Below, one piece after another: positions 35,912 to 44,297 of a DNA stretch of 64,000 bases. The notes beneath the pieces were generated by a model that searched no databases, was not told the DNA's origin, and saw only the letters and a list, made by a program, of their open reading frames with translations. Within the stretch, counting starts at the first letter, position 1, and every line of letters begins with the position of its first letter. Origin of the DNA: an uncultured Sutterella sp. (GTDB taxonomy: Bacteria; Pseudomonadota; Gammaproteobacteria; Burkholderiales; Burkholderiaceae_F); contig CAJLGW010000001.1 in NCBI GenBank assembly GCA_905206345.1, forward strand, positions 30,241-94,240. Direction: 5' to 3'. The position numbers were made by a program, and so were the translations under genes.

Positions 35912-36433
35912 TCAGAAGCCGTAAAGCAACCAGTCCTGGCTGGGCTTACAACGTCGATCATCCGGACTAAATAAATGGGGGGCTAAATCCGCCAATGCTT
36001 TGCGATAGACATCATGCTTGAAATCAATCACATCACGCAACGGAACCCAATAGTCATTCCAGCGCCAAGCGTCAAACTCCGGCGTGCCAGAGGCGTACAA
36101 ATTAATTTTTTCGTCCGGAGCATTCATTCGCAATAAAAACCAAATTTGTTTTTGCCCGCGGTACATCGAACGACTCGTTCGGCGGAAAGGTTCCGGAACA
36201 TCGTAATAGAGCCACTCATTTGTGTGAGCGATAATTTGTACATCATCACGCGTTAAACCAATCTCTTCATAGAGCTCGCGCATTAACGCGGTCTCTAGGT
36301 CTTCGCCCTCGTCGACACCGCCTTGAGGAAACTGCCAGGCGGGCTTATGGATTCGTTTGGCCCAGAAAACTTTATTGTCTCTGTTAACCAAAATAATCCC
36401 GACGTTGGGGCGGTAGCCATCGCTATCCAACAT
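35912..36433 (-). CDS. rppH: RNA pyrophosphohydrolase RppH
   Basis: A 173-residue NUDIX enzyme removing 5' pyrophosphate from mRNA to start decay. It begins MLDSDGYRPNVGIIL, the typical RppH start, then WQFPQGGVDEGED and RELYEEIGL completing the NUDIX box. Later residues include the RppH-type SMYRGQKQIWFLLRM. GAGG precedes the ATG. It is divergent from proS with 95 bases between the starts. Confidence 0.96.
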   Translation of the reverse strand: MLDSDGYRPNVGIILVNRDNKVFWAKRIHKPAWQFPQGGVDEGEDLETALMRELYEEIGLTRDDVQIIAHTNEWLYYDVPEPFRRTSRSMYRGQKQIWFLLRMNAPDEKINLYASGTPEFDAWRWNDYWVPLRDVIDFKHDVYRKALADLAPHLFSPDDRRCKPSQDWLLYGF

Positions 36434-36528
36434 AAAGGCCTCAAATTCTCTTAAAATCTCTTATTTACTCCACTTTTTAAAAGTAGAGTGCATATTAGAA
36501 AAATTTTACATTAAACCGCGAGAAAACA

Positions 36529-38268
36529 ATGCGTGCTACTTCTTTTTTTATTTCGACGTTAAAGGAAGCTCCTGCTGACGCCGATGTTGCTAGTCAACAA
36601 TTTATGATCCGTGCCGGGATGATTAAACGCTTGGCTGCTGGTATCTATACCTATATGCCGATGGGTTTGCGTTCCATTCGTAAGACGGAACAAATCATCC
36701 GTGAAGAAATGGAACGTGCCGGCGCAATTGAACTTCTTTTGCCGGTTGTTCAACCCGCGGAACTTTGGCAAGAGTCTGGTCGTTGGGAAAAGTACGGCCC
36801 GGAATTGCTTCGCTTTAAAGATCGTCATGATCGCGACTTCGTGATTCAACCGACAGCAGAAGAAGTGATCACGGATTTTGCTCGTTCTGAAATTAAATCA
36901 TGGCGTCAATTGCCGGTTAATCTTTATCAAATCCAAACGAAGTTCCGTGATGAACGTCGTCCGCGTTTTGGTGTGATGCGTGGTCGTGAATTCACGATGA
37001 AGGATGGTTACTCCTTTGACCGTGATCAAGAAGGTGCGTTAATTTCCTATCGTAAGATGTACGATGCTTATCAACGCATCTTTAAGCGTTTAGGTTTGGA
37101 TTTCCGCGCCGTGGCAGCCGATACGGGTTCTATCGGTGGTGACAGCTCTCATGAATTCCAAGTGATTGCTGATACGGGTGAAGATTTGATTGCTTACTGC
37201 CCCGAAAGCGAATACGCCGCCAATATCGAATTGTGTCCGGCTCAAAGCTTGATTGAAACGCGTCAAGCCGCTAAGGAAGAAATGCAAAAGGTTCCGACCC
37301 CGGGTCGTGAAAAGTGCGAAGATGTCGTCGAACTTTTGGGTAAAGAATTGACGACTTCGATGAAGTCCGTGATTTTGGCTGCTGATCGAGTCAATGAAAA
37401 GGGTGAACCGTTGCCTGCCCAAATCGTGATGATCATGTTGCGAGCTGATCACGAACTCAATGAAGTAAAGGCCGGTAAATTGCCCGAATTGAAGGAAGGT
37501 TTCCGCTTCGCCACAGACGCTGAAATCGTTGCAGCCTTCGGTTGCAAGCCTGGTTACTTAGGCCCTGTTGGTATCAAAGAAGACATCGTGGTCTATGCTG
37601 ACTTGACGGCAATGAACATGAGTGACTTCATCTGTGGTGCCAACGAAGAAGGCTTCCACATCACCGGTGTGAATTGGGGTCGTGATTTGCCTGAAGCCAA
37701 GGCTGCTGATTTACGTAACGTTGTTGAAGGTGATGTGTCCCCGGATGGTAAGGGTACGCTCAAACTCCAACGCGGTATTGAAGTCGGTCACGTGTTCTAT
37801 CTCGGTCGCAAGTATTCCGAAGCATTCGGTGCAACGTACTTGGATGAAACGGGCAAACCTCAAGTTATGGAAATGGGCTGCTACGGCATTGGTGTGACGC
37901 GCCTTTTAGGTGCAGCCATTGAGCAAAACCATGACGAACAAGGCATTATTTGGCCCGATTCTATGGCACCGTTTACGACGGTCATCTGTCCGATGAACTA
38001 CGGCAAGAGTGAAGCCGTTCGTGAAGCTGCCAATAAGCTTTATGAAGACATGAAGGCCGCTGGTATTGATGTCATCATCGATGATCGTGATATGCGTCCT
38101 GGTGTGATGTTTGCTGAGTGGGAATTGATTGGCGTACCGCACCGAGTTGTGATTGGTGAACGCGGTCTTAAGACGGGTGAAGTGGAATACGCTCACCGTC
38201 GTACCATCAAAGACAAACAAATGGTCAAGTTGGACGAAATCGTTGATTTCATCAAAAACGCTCACTAA
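36529..38268 (+). CDS. proS: Prolyl-tRNA synthetase ProS
   Basis: A 579-residue class II synthetase charging tRNA-Pro. Motif 1 lies around [21 protein letters not shown], split by eye; motif 2 shows [21 protein letters not shown], quoted here only for its core [10 protein letters not shown]; motif 3 has [14 protein letters not shown]. Between motifs 2 and 3 is the roughly 180-residue YbaK-like editing insertion of bacterial-type ProRS. The anticodon-binding domain is C-terminal. Length is normal (E. coli 572). A tRNA-Pro gene lies about 6 kb away in the same window. Confidence 0.97.
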   Translation: MRATSFFISTLKEAPADADVASQQFMIRAGMIKRLAAGIYTYMPMGLRSIRKTEQIIREEMERAGAIELLLPVVQPAELWQESGRWEKYGPELLRFKDRHDRDFVIQPTAEEVITDFARSEIKSWRQLPVNLYQIQTKFRDERRPRFGVMRGREFTMKDGYSFDRDQEGALISYRKMYDAYQRIFKRLGLDFRAVAADTGSIGGDSSHEFQVIADTGEDLIAYCPESEYAANIELCPAQSLIETRQAAKEEMQKVPTPGREKCEDVVELLGKELTTSMKSVILAADRVNEKGEPLPAQIVMIMLRADHELNEVKAGKLPELKEGFRFATDAEIVAAFGCKPGYLGPVGIKEDIVVYADLTAMNMSDFICGANEEGFHITGVNWGRDLPEAKAADLRNVVEGDVSPDGKGTLKLQRGIEVGHVFYLGRKYSEAFGATYLDETGKPQVMEMGCYGIGVTRLLGAAIEQNHDEQGIIWPDSMAPFTTVICPMNYGKSEAVREAANKLYEDMKAAGIDVIIDDRDMRPGVMFAEWELIGVPHRVVIGERGLKTGEVEYAHRRTIKDKQMVKLDEIVDFIKNAH

Positions 38269-38276
38269 TGGAAGTA

Positions 38277-38306
38277 GAACTCAGGCGCTTGTGTTCTGAG
38301 TTCTTT
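38277..38306 (+). terminator. Terminator after proS
   Basis: GAACTCAG (38277-38284) pairs perfectly with CTGAGTTC (38295-38302) around a 10-base loop, followed by TTTT. Confidence 0.75.
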
Positions 38307-38316
38307 TCCATCCATG

Positions 38317-38347
38317 AAAAAAGCCACCAGATTTAGGTGGCTTTTTT
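38317..38347 (-). terminator. Terminator after HU gene
   Basis: AAAAAAGCCACC pairs perfectly with GGTGGCTTTTTT around a 7-base loop. On the minus strand it ends in a T run; it also looks usable from the proS side. Confidence 0.85.
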
Positions 38348-38366
38348 TGTTCAATCGCTGAAGAGA

Positions 38367-38660
38367 TTAGCGCTTGCAGCACTTCTTCTTAGCAACAGCG
38401 GCCTTGAAGGCAGCGCCAGCGGTGAACTTCGGCAACGTCGTGGCCGGGATCTTGATCGTTTCGCCGGTAGAAGGATTGCGACCTTCACGAGCTGCACGTT
38501 GAGCAGCCTTAAACGTACCAAAACCAATCAATTGGAAGCCGTCGCCCTTAGCAACAGACTTAACGATGGCGTCAAAAACGGAATCGATAACGCGACCAAC
38601 TTGGGCCTTGGAGAGTTCGTTTTCTTCAGCAACGATAGCGATAAGTTCTTGTTTGTTCAT
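38367..38660 (-). CDS. hupB: DNA-binding protein HU
   Basis: A 97-residue histone-like protein. [12 protein letters not shown] is the HU start; [20 protein letters not shown] and the arm segment [14 protein letters not shown] follow, as in HU rather than IHF. The C-terminus extends past the usual end as VAKKKCCKR, a basic tail with two adjacent cysteines not found in E. coli HU. AAGGAG lies upstream of the ATG. It converges with proS, the two terminators lying between. Confidence 0.94.
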   Translation of the reverse strand: MNKQELIAIVAEENELSKAQVGRVIDSVFDAIVKSVAKGDGFQLIGFGTFKAAQRAAREGRNPSTGETIKIPATTLPKFTAGAAFKAAVAKKKCCKR

Positions 38661-38701
38661 TGGTGCACTCCTTATGAGAAATTCTGAACGAGAACAACCC
38701 T

Positions 38702-38738
38702 AATATACAGCATCTAATCCCTTGATAACTAGGGGATT
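38702..38738 (-). promoter_or_regulatory. Putative HU promoter region with inverted repeat
   Basis: TATATT (minus strand, 38707-38702) could be a -10. AATCCC (38716-38721) pairs with GGGATT (38733-38738) across the expected -35 area, so it could be an operator. The rest of the 235-base gap is A/T-rich with no gene seen. Confidence 0.3.
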
Positions 38739-38841
38739 GTGTAAAAAAATCCCGAAAAAATGATTTTTTTTTCTCTTTTATCAAAAAAAACTCACTTTGT
38801 TGTCTTTTGGAGACATTTTCAAAGATTTAAATCACAAGAAA

Positions 38842-38871
38842 AACGGCTGAAACCCTTTGATTTCAGCCGTT
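38842..38871 (-). terminator. Terminator at the end of the tol run
   Basis: AACGGCTGAAA pairs perfectly with TTTCAGCCGTT around an 8-base loop, followed on the minus strand by TTTTCTTG. It lies 25 bases after the unidentified gene. Confidence 0.85.
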
Positions 38872-38895
38872 GATAAGCCTTTTAAAGACTTTTTT

Positions 38896-39486
38896 TTACT
38901 TTGTTTCTTTTTCTTCTTCGGGAACGTTTACAGACTCATTTTCAAAGTGAGCGATTTCCACATAGTAGACTCGACGGAAAACGTCATAAGCCAAAGAGAC
39001 TTGCTTTAAAGCTTGGACTTTAGTGCGTTCACTCACTTTGTCGTATTTTTCACCATGAATAACCTTCAAGAAAGCATCAGACAAGTCTGCTTTCTTAGCT
39101 TCGGGAACCAAAGCTTCTTTTACTAAAAGCTTTCGTGTTTCTTCATAGCGTTGCTTGGCCTCGGGCGTTAATTGACTCAAAAGTTTTTCCGTTAAGGTCA
39201 TTTCCACCGTTTGGTGCATATGAAAAAGTGTCTTTTTGACGAACTTTTCATTTTGACGATATTCTTCAGATTCCGTCATTGCAGCAAGCATACCGATGGC
39301 TTCAAGCATAGCGGCCCATTGAGCATTAAAGTTGCGCGTGGCTTCCGGATTGAAGAAACGGAAAAACGGCAAAGGAGCGTTGACAGCATTAGCCACTTCG
39401 CCAGAGGTGAAGCGAACGAGATCTCGGACGCAGCCACCGTAGGAAAGGCCAAGACTTTCTGCAAATCGTGAATTGAATTTATGCAT
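38896..39486 (-). CDS. Hypothetical protein downstream of tolA
   Basis: A 196-residue protein of no family I can recognise. No signal peptide or membrane segment is seen. It is helix-rich and charged, with an N-terminal segment containing VRDLVRF and APLPFFRFFNPEATRNF, a central MLEAIGMLAAM helix and an acidic, lysine-rich tail ending PEEEKETK. GGAG lies 7 bases before the ATG. It starts 17 bases after tolA on the same strand and ends at a strong terminator, so it is probably the last gene of the ruvC-to-tolA run, in the place where tolB is usual. A cytoplasmic protein is likely; the function is open. Confidence 0.75.
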   Translation of the reverse strand: MHKFNSRFAESLGLSYGGCVRDLVRFTSGEVANAVNAPLPFFRFFNPEATRNFNAQWAAMLEAIGMLAAMTESEEYRQNEKFVKKTLFHMHQTVEMTLTEKLLSQLTPEAKQRYEETRKLLVKEALVPEAKKADLSDAFLKVIHGEKYDKVSERTKVQALKQVSLAYDVFRRVYYVEIAHFENESVNVPEEEKETK

Positions 39487-39503
39487 AACTTACTCCAACA
39501 AGA

Positions 39504-40484
39504 TTATTGTTTTGAGTCAACCGGATCAAAGGTTAACTGAATTGTTTTGGGCGGTTTCCCGTTATCGGGAACGGGGAACGGGTCGCACATGCGAATGGCA
39601 GACTCAACGGCTCGATCATAAGCCGGCAATCCACTGGCTTTTAATAATTTCGGCGCTGCCGCTTGCTGTCCGTTTTCTAAAAGCGTCACTTCATAGACGG
39701 TTTCATATTGACCACTCTTCATATCGGGCGTGACCGAGAAGATGAGATTGCGACGCACGCAGGCGACAATACGAGAATTGTAAACGGCCGATTGAGCTCC
39801 GCCCATGGAGGCAGAAACGCCCGCAGCATTGTTTTGCGACGTTTGTTGTAAACGTTGCATTTCTTGCTGTTGCATTTGCTGAGCTAAGCGCTTGGCTTGC
39901 TCTCTTCGGCGTTGCTCTTGGCGCTTTTTCTCTTCAGCTTTACGCTTTTCTTCTTCGAGGCGCTTTTTCTCTTCGAGCTTCTTTTGCTCCTCAAGTTTCT
40001 TTTGCTCTTCAAGCTTTCTCTGTTCCTCGAGTCGCTTTTCTTCCTCTAAGCGTTTTTGTTCTTCGAGTTTTTTCTTTTCTTCGTCTTGTTGACGAATCAC
40101 ATCTTCAGAGGGTTCTGATGGTGCTTGCTCTTGAGGTTTGGGCGGCTCCGGAGCAGGAGCGGGTTCTGGTTCCGGTTCTGGTTCCGGTTCCGGCTCGGGC
40201 TCGGGCTTTGGTTGTTCAACTTCTTGTTGTTTTTCCACCTTGACAGGTTCTACCGGTGTTGAGGCAATTTGAGCCGGGGCCCACAATTCGGCATAAACCA
40301 CTTCATCGCTGACGCGATTCCATTGAAAGACAACGAACAAACCAACAAACAATAAGGCGTGAACTGAAACGGCCAGCACAAAAGAAACTCCCCATTGCTC
40401 ATTGCTTTGAGAGTTCTTTCTATGTGGCTTCATGCTTTGAGATTCTTTTTTTTCATGAGCCAAAGGTTTTTGGTTGTCACTCAC
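39504..40484 (-). CDS. tolA: Tol-Pal system protein TolA
   Basis: A 326-residue inner-membrane-anchored protein spanning the periplasm to energise outer-membrane constriction. One hydrophobic segment (VSFVLAVSVHALLFVGLFVVF) anchors it near residues 33-53. A Glu-Pro repeat stretch and a long E/K/R/Q coiled-coil follow (about residues 95-205), then the globular C-terminal domain with VYNSRIVACVRRNL and a VTLLENG core. The start is GTG at 40484, GAGAGA upstream, three bases after tolR. An internal ATG 17 codons later is possible. Order and domain plan are secure; conservation is low, as usual for TolA. Confidence 0.92.
   Translation of the reverse strand: MSDNQKPLAHEKKESQSMKPHRKNSQSNEQWGVSFVLAVSVHALLFVGLFVVFQWNRVSDEVVYAELWAPAQIASTPVEPVKVEKQQEVEQPKPEPEPEPEPEPEPEPAPAPEPPKPQEQAPSEPSEDVIRQQDEEKKKLEEQKRLEEEKRLEEQRKLEEQKKLEEQKKLEEKKRLEEEKRKAEEKKRQEQRRREQAKRLAQQMQQQEMQRLQQTSQNNAAGVSASMGGAQSAVYNSRIVACVRRNLIFSVTPDMKSGQYETVYEVTLLENGQQAAAPKLLKASGLPAYDRAVESAIRMCDPFPVPDNGKPPKTIQLTFDPVDSKQ
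40162..40206. repeat. Hexanucleotide microsatellite in tolA
   Basis: About seven imperfect copies of GGTTCC/GGTTCT/GGCTCG in tandem encode a Glu-Pro run on the minus strand. The 6-base unit keeps the frame, so slippage would change linker length only. Confidence 0.8.
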
Positions 40485-40487
40485 GAT

Positions 40488-40910
40488 TTATCTCTCGACT
40501 TTTAATGACAAACCGACACGACTGATGTCGGCTGCTTGCAGTTGCTTCATGACATTGACGACTTGTTCGTATTGAACAACTTTATCGGCGGCAATGACAA
40601 CGGGAACCTCTTTGTTACCAGCTTGAGCCGTTTTAACCGCAGAGATGAGTCCCGGCATATCCACGGCAAGGAGATCCTTGCCCTTTCGTACACTCATGGC
40701 ACCGGTCGGATGAACAACAACTTCAATAATTGTATCGGGTGCTTTTTCAGCTTTTTTAACGCTCGGTAAATTTACCAGCGAAGGATTAACAAAGGGGGCA
40801 GAGACCATCAAGATCACCACCAGCACCAACATCACGTCAATGTAGGGCACGACGTTAATTTCGGCCAACATTCGACGGGAAGACTTACGAGCAGAACGAA
40901 GTCCTTCCAT
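40488..40910 (-). CDS. tolR: Tol-Pal system protein TolR
   Basis: A 140-residue ExbD/TolR protein. One N-terminal membrane helix contains the conserved proton-path aspartate in INVVPYIDVMLVLVVIL (Asp about 25), and a periplasmic domain follows with VVIAADKVVQYEQVVNVM. With TolQ it forms the proton-driven motor for TolA. It lies three bases after tolQ and three before tolA, in order tolQ-tolR-tolA. Confidence 0.96.
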   Translation of the reverse strand: MEGLRSARKSSRRMLAEINVVPYIDVMLVLVVILMVSAPFVNPSLVNLPSVKKAEKAPDTIIEVVVHPTGAMSVRKGKDLLAVDMPGLISAVKTAQAGNKEVPVVIAADKVVQYEQVVNVMKQLQAADISRVGLSLKVER

Positions 40911-40913
40911 GAT

Positions 40914-41582
40914 TTAGCCTCTTTGGCGTTGAAGAATGTTTTGGAACTCTTCGGCAAAACTTTCGTAGCGGTTTGCCAAGCGTTCAACGTCGCTGGCAAA
41001 TCGGTTATAGGCAGCCACAGCAGGAATAGCAGCAAACAAACCGATGGCCGTTGCGACCAAGGCTTCAGCAATACCGGGGGCTACAGTTGACAATGATGCA
41101 TTATCAAGTGCAGATAAACCCGTAAAGGCATTCATGATCCCCCAAACCGTACCGAATAAGCCAACGTACGGGGAAACAGAGCCAATGGAGGCCAACGTCG
41201 TCAAGCCACTTTCCAAACTATCCATTTCACGTTGATAGGTGGCTCGCATAGCACGGCGAACACCACCTAAAGCTTCAGCAGAGTCGTGTTGGGAGAGCTT
41301 CAAGTATTCCGTCATACCAGAGGCAAAAATGCGTTCTTGTGTGCCGGAACGTTCACGTTGATTTTGAGCGTGTTCGTAGAGCTTCGTTAACTCGGAACCG
41401 CTCCAGAAACGACTTTCAAATTCTTCGCTCAATCGACTGGCTTTGCGCAATTGAATGAATTTTTGAAAAATACGAGTCCAGCTAATCAAAGACAAAATAA
41501 TCAAAATGGCCAAAACGGCTTGCACCACGACACTGGCGTGGGTGAGCAAAGACAAGATGGACATATCTGCGCTAGCGTTCAT
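40914..41582 (-). CDS. tolQ: Tol-Pal system protein TolQ
   Basis: A 222-residue MotA/TolQ/ExbB proton channel protein with three membrane helices. The first is near residues 15-33; the second and third frame the family core containing TLASIGSVSPYVGLFGTVWG and GIAEALVATAIGLFAAIPAV. AAAGGA precedes the ATG. Upstream, 84 bases separate it from ybgC, leaving room for an internal promoter. Confidence 0.97.
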   Translation of the reverse strand: MNASADMSILSLLTHASVVVQAVLAILIILSLISWTRIFQKFIQLRKASRLSEEFESRFWSGSELTKLYEHAQNQRERSGTQERIFASGMTEYLKLSQHDSAEALGGVRRAMRATYQREMDSLESGLTTLASIGSVSPYVGLFGTVWGIMNAFTGLSALDNASLSTVAPGIAEALVATAIGLFAAIPAVAAYNRFASDVERLANRYESFAEEFQNILQRQRG

Positions 41583-41666
41583 TTTTTAATCCTTTACAGG
41601 GAGCTAATCGGCAATATCAAAAGTAGAAAATTCCCTATCTTACCGATTTTTCTCTTTTTTTTCGTG

Positions 41667-42089
41667 TTAATCCGTTTCTTGTGTAAGAGCGGCGTTAATT
41701 TGTTTAAACATTTCGTCAGGAATGGGGATGGGCATTCCCGTTTTCGGAGAAATACAGGCAACATCCACTTCACCGTGTGCCAATAGCGTTTCATCTCTAA
41801 GGGCTTTTTGTTCAATGGTGAAGCTTGCGCGACGAATGCGTTTAATTTTTGCGGTAACAACAATCGTGTCATCGAGCCGAGCAGGGCGTTTATAGCGGAT
41901 GGATAAGCCCGAGACCACAAATGCACAGACCCCATCTTCCGTTAACTGTTGCTGATTCCAACCTAGGGCCCTCAAAAATTCTGTACGGGTACGTTCGAAA
42001 AACTTCAGGTAATTCGAGTGGTAGACAATACCGCCAGCATCCGTATCCTCGTAATAAATTCGAATGGGCCAAGTAAATTCGTTTTGCAT
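41667..42089 (-). CDS. ybgC: Tol-Pal-associated acyl-CoA thioesterase YbgC
   Basis: A 140-residue hotdog-fold thioesterase. The family motif YYEDTDAGGIVYHSNYLKFFER is present near residue 12; its catalytic Asp is in EDTDAGG. The gene regularly opens the tol cluster, as here: ruvB ends six bases upstream on the same strand and tolQ follows. Its substrate is thought to be phospholipid-derived or short-chain acyl-CoA. Confidence 0.95.
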   Translation of the reverse strand: MQNEFTWPIRIYYEDTDAGGIVYHSNYLKFFERTRTEFLRALGWNQQQLTEDGVCAFVVSGLSIRYKRPARLDDTIVVTAKIKRIRRASFTIEQKALRDETLLAHGEVDVACISPKTGMPIPIPDEMFKQINAALTQETD

Positions 42090-42095
42090 AATAAT

Positions 42096-43130
42096 TTAAA
42101 AAAGTGAACCCGTGTCCTTCAAGCCACGAGGGTCATAGCCGAAGTGTTCATAGGCCGACAACGTTGCCATACGGCCGCGAGGCGTTCTTTGAAGATGACC
42201 TTGTTGGATCAAATAGGGTTCAACCACATCTTCGAGTGTTTCGCGATCTTCACCAACAGCCGCAGCTAAGTTATCAATACCCACGGGGCCGCCATTGAAT
42301 TTTTCAATAATTGCTAATAAAAATTTTCGGTCAATTAAGTCAAAACCCAACGGATCGACATCCAACATTTCAAGGGCTTTATCAGCTACATCACGAGTAA
42401 TCACGCCATTGTATTTCACTTGTGCGTAGTCACGAACGCGTCTTAAAAGACGGTTGGCGATACGAGGTGTGCCACGGCTGCGACGGGCAATTTCAAAAGC
42501 GCCTTGTTCATCCATCGAGACGTTGAGCAATCGTGCGCTTCGTTTGACGATTTTTGCCAAATCTTCGTTTGAATAAAACTGTAATTGCGAGACGATCCCG
42601 AAACGGGCTCGTAACGGATTGGTCAGCATCCCTGCTCGAGTCGTAGCACCAATTAATGTAAAGGGTTTTAAATCAAGTTTAATCGAGCGGGCTGCGGGAC
42701 CTTCTCCGATCATAATGTCGATTTGGAAGTCTTCGAGAGCCGGGTACAAAATTTCTTCAACAACGGGAGATAAACGATGAATTTCATCAATGAATAACAC
42801 GTCGTTTTCTTGCAAATTCGTCAAAATGGCAGCTAAATCACCGGGGCGCTCTAAAACGGGGCCGGAGGTTTGACGCAAATTGACGCCCATTTCGTTGGCC
42901 ACAATATGAGCAAGTGTCGTCTTGCCTAACCCGGGAGGGCCAAACACCAATAAATGATCAAGGGCTTCGCCACGGGCTTTGGCGGCTTCAATGAAAACGG
43001 ATAATTGTTCACAGGCCTTGGGCTGACCGACATAATCAGCCAGACGCGTGGGGCGCAAGGCACGATCAATGTTTTCTTCGTTGGCTGAGAAGGATTCTGC
43101 AGCCACGATGCGTTCAATATTGTCGCTCAC
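42096..43130 (-). CDS. ruvB: Holliday junction branch migration helicase RuvB
   Basis: A 344-residue AAA+ motor that drives branch migration with RuvA. Walker A is [14 protein letters not shown], Walker [11 protein letters not shown], sensor 1 ATTRAG, and the C-terminal winged helix contains [17 protein letters not shown]. The start codon is GTG at 43130, two bases after the ruvA stop. It is followed by ybgC after six bases. Confidence 0.98.
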   Translation of the reverse strand: MSDNIERIVAAESFSANEENIDRALRPTRLADYVGQPKACEQLSVFIEAAKARGEALDHLLVFGPPGLGKTTLAHIVANEMGVNLRQTSGPVLERPGDLAAILTNLQENDVLFIDEIHRLSPVVEEILYPALEDFQIDIMIGEGPAARSIKLDLKPFTLIGATTRAGMLTNPLRARFGIVSQLQFYSNEDLAKIVKRSARLLNVSMDEQGAFEIARRSRGTPRIANRLLRRVRDYAQVKYNGVITRDVADKALEMLDVDPLGFDLIDRKFLLAIIEKFNGGPVGIDNLAAAVGEDRETLEDVVEPYLIQQGHLQRTPRGRMATLSAYEHFGYDPRGLKDTGSLF

Positions 43131-43132
43131 TT

Positions 43133-43708
43133 TTACTTCACCATTTGTTGAAGGGCCATACGAATGCCGTCAGAGACAGAAACGTCCACAGGAAGTTTCT
43201 TAACAACGGCACGAGCCTCACGATCGCTGTAGCCAAGACCGATCAATGCGTTGATAATGTCGGTCGACGTGGAACTGACAGTGACGGCACTGCTACCAGC
43301 TAAGGCACCCGTGAGTTTGTCTTTAAGTTCTAATAACAAACGCTCAGCTGTCTTTTTCCCGATACCGGGCACTTTGGTCAAAATGCCGGCTTCTTGAAGC
43401 GCAACGGCGTTAACCAAATCCGCCACGGACATGCCCGATAAAATCGAAAGTGCGGTACGAGCGCCGATCCCGGAAACTTTCAACAAAAGTCGGAACGTAT
43501 CACGCTCTTCTGCTGTCAAAAAACCATAGAGTAATTGAGCATCTTCACGCACAACAAAATGCGTCAAAAGCGTCACCTCATGACCGACGGCAGGAAGGTT
43601 ATAAAATGTTGACATTGGGACATCGATCTCGTAGCCCACGCCGTGGACATCCACCATAATGTGCGGTGGGTTGCTTTCAATTAATTTGCCTTGAATACGT
43701 CCGATCAT
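43133..43708 (-). CDS. ruvA: Holliday junction binding protein RuvA
   Basis: A 191-residue tetrameric protein binding four-way junctions. It starts [15 protein letters not shown] (OB-fold), with helix-hairpin-helix motifs [14 protein letters not shown] and [15 protein letters not shown], and a C-terminal three-helix domain that contacts RuvB ([18 protein letters not shown]). It overlaps ruvC by four bases. Confidence 0.98.
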   Translation of the reverse strand: MIGRIQGKLIESNPPHIMVDVHGVGYEIDVPMSTFYNLPAVGHEVTLLTHFVVREDAQLLYGFLTAEERDTFRLLLKVSGIGARTALSILSGMSVADLVNAVALQEAGILTKVPGIGKKTAERLLLELKDKLTGALAGSSAVTVSSTSTDIINALIGLGYSDREARAVVKKLPVDVSVSDGIRMALQQMVK

Positions 43709-44289
43709 TTAATTTTGTTCCTTATTGCCACTTCCCAAGCATCACGATTTTTACTCGTTTTACGACGTCTGGCGTGACCGGCGGAAGTTTTTGGAGCATC
43801 CATGCTTTGAATCATTCTGAATGATTGGGCGGCACAAACAGCACAAGCAAGAGCGTCAGCTGCGTCAGCTTGGATATTTTCAGGAAGCCCCAACATGTGC
43901 GACATCATACTTTGCACTTGCGCTTTATTGGCTCGGCCCGTGCCCACTGCCGCTTGCTTAATTTCCGTTGGAGTGAACTCATAAACGGAGAGTTTGGCAG
44001 AAGCTAATGCCGTAATCGCAGCTCCTCGAGCTTGCCCCAGCAAAAGCGTGGAGTGAGGGTTGATATTGACGAAAACTTTTTCGCAAGCCGCAAAAGTGGG
44101 TTGGTTATCTGTGGCGATTTTTAAAACGTTTTCGTAAATGCAATGAAGACGCTCAAACAGTTCGCCTTTAGGTACATGAACAACACCGGCGGTGACAAAT
44201 CGAATATCACTACCATAAACGTCAATGACCCCAAAGCCCGTGTGATTGAGTCCGGGGTCAATGCCTAAAATTCGAACGAAGTCGCTCAC
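43705..44289 (-). CDS. ruvC: Crossover junction endodeoxyribonuclease RuvC
   Basis: A 194-residue RNase H-fold resolvase cutting Holliday junctions. Catalytic acids are visible in [14 protein letters not shown] (Asp near 10), [13 protein letters not shown] (Glu) and the C-terminal DAADALACA pair. GTG at 44289 is the start, eight bases after ffh. The final 30 residues form a basic tail longer than in E. coli RuvC (173). Confidence 0.96.
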   Translation of the reverse strand: MSDFVRILGIDPGLNHTGFGVIDVYGSDIRFVTAGVVHVPKGELFERLHCIYENVLKIATDNQPTFAACEKVFVNINPHSTLLLGQARGAAITALASAKLSVYEFTPTEIKQAAVGTGRANKAQVQSMMSHMLGLPENIQADAADALACAVCAAQSFRMIQSMDAPKTSAGHARRRKTSKNRDAWEVAIRNKIK

Positions 44290-44297
44290 AATAATCC

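Noticed and set aside
39892..40092. A serine/arginine-rich small ORF inside tolA
   Set aside because: It is the reverse reading of the Glu/Lys/Gln coiled-coil codons of TolA.
41597..41650. Imperfect inverted repeat with a T-run between ybgC and tolQ
   Set aside because: It would terminate only plus-strand transcription, where no gene is present, and the stem has mismatches.
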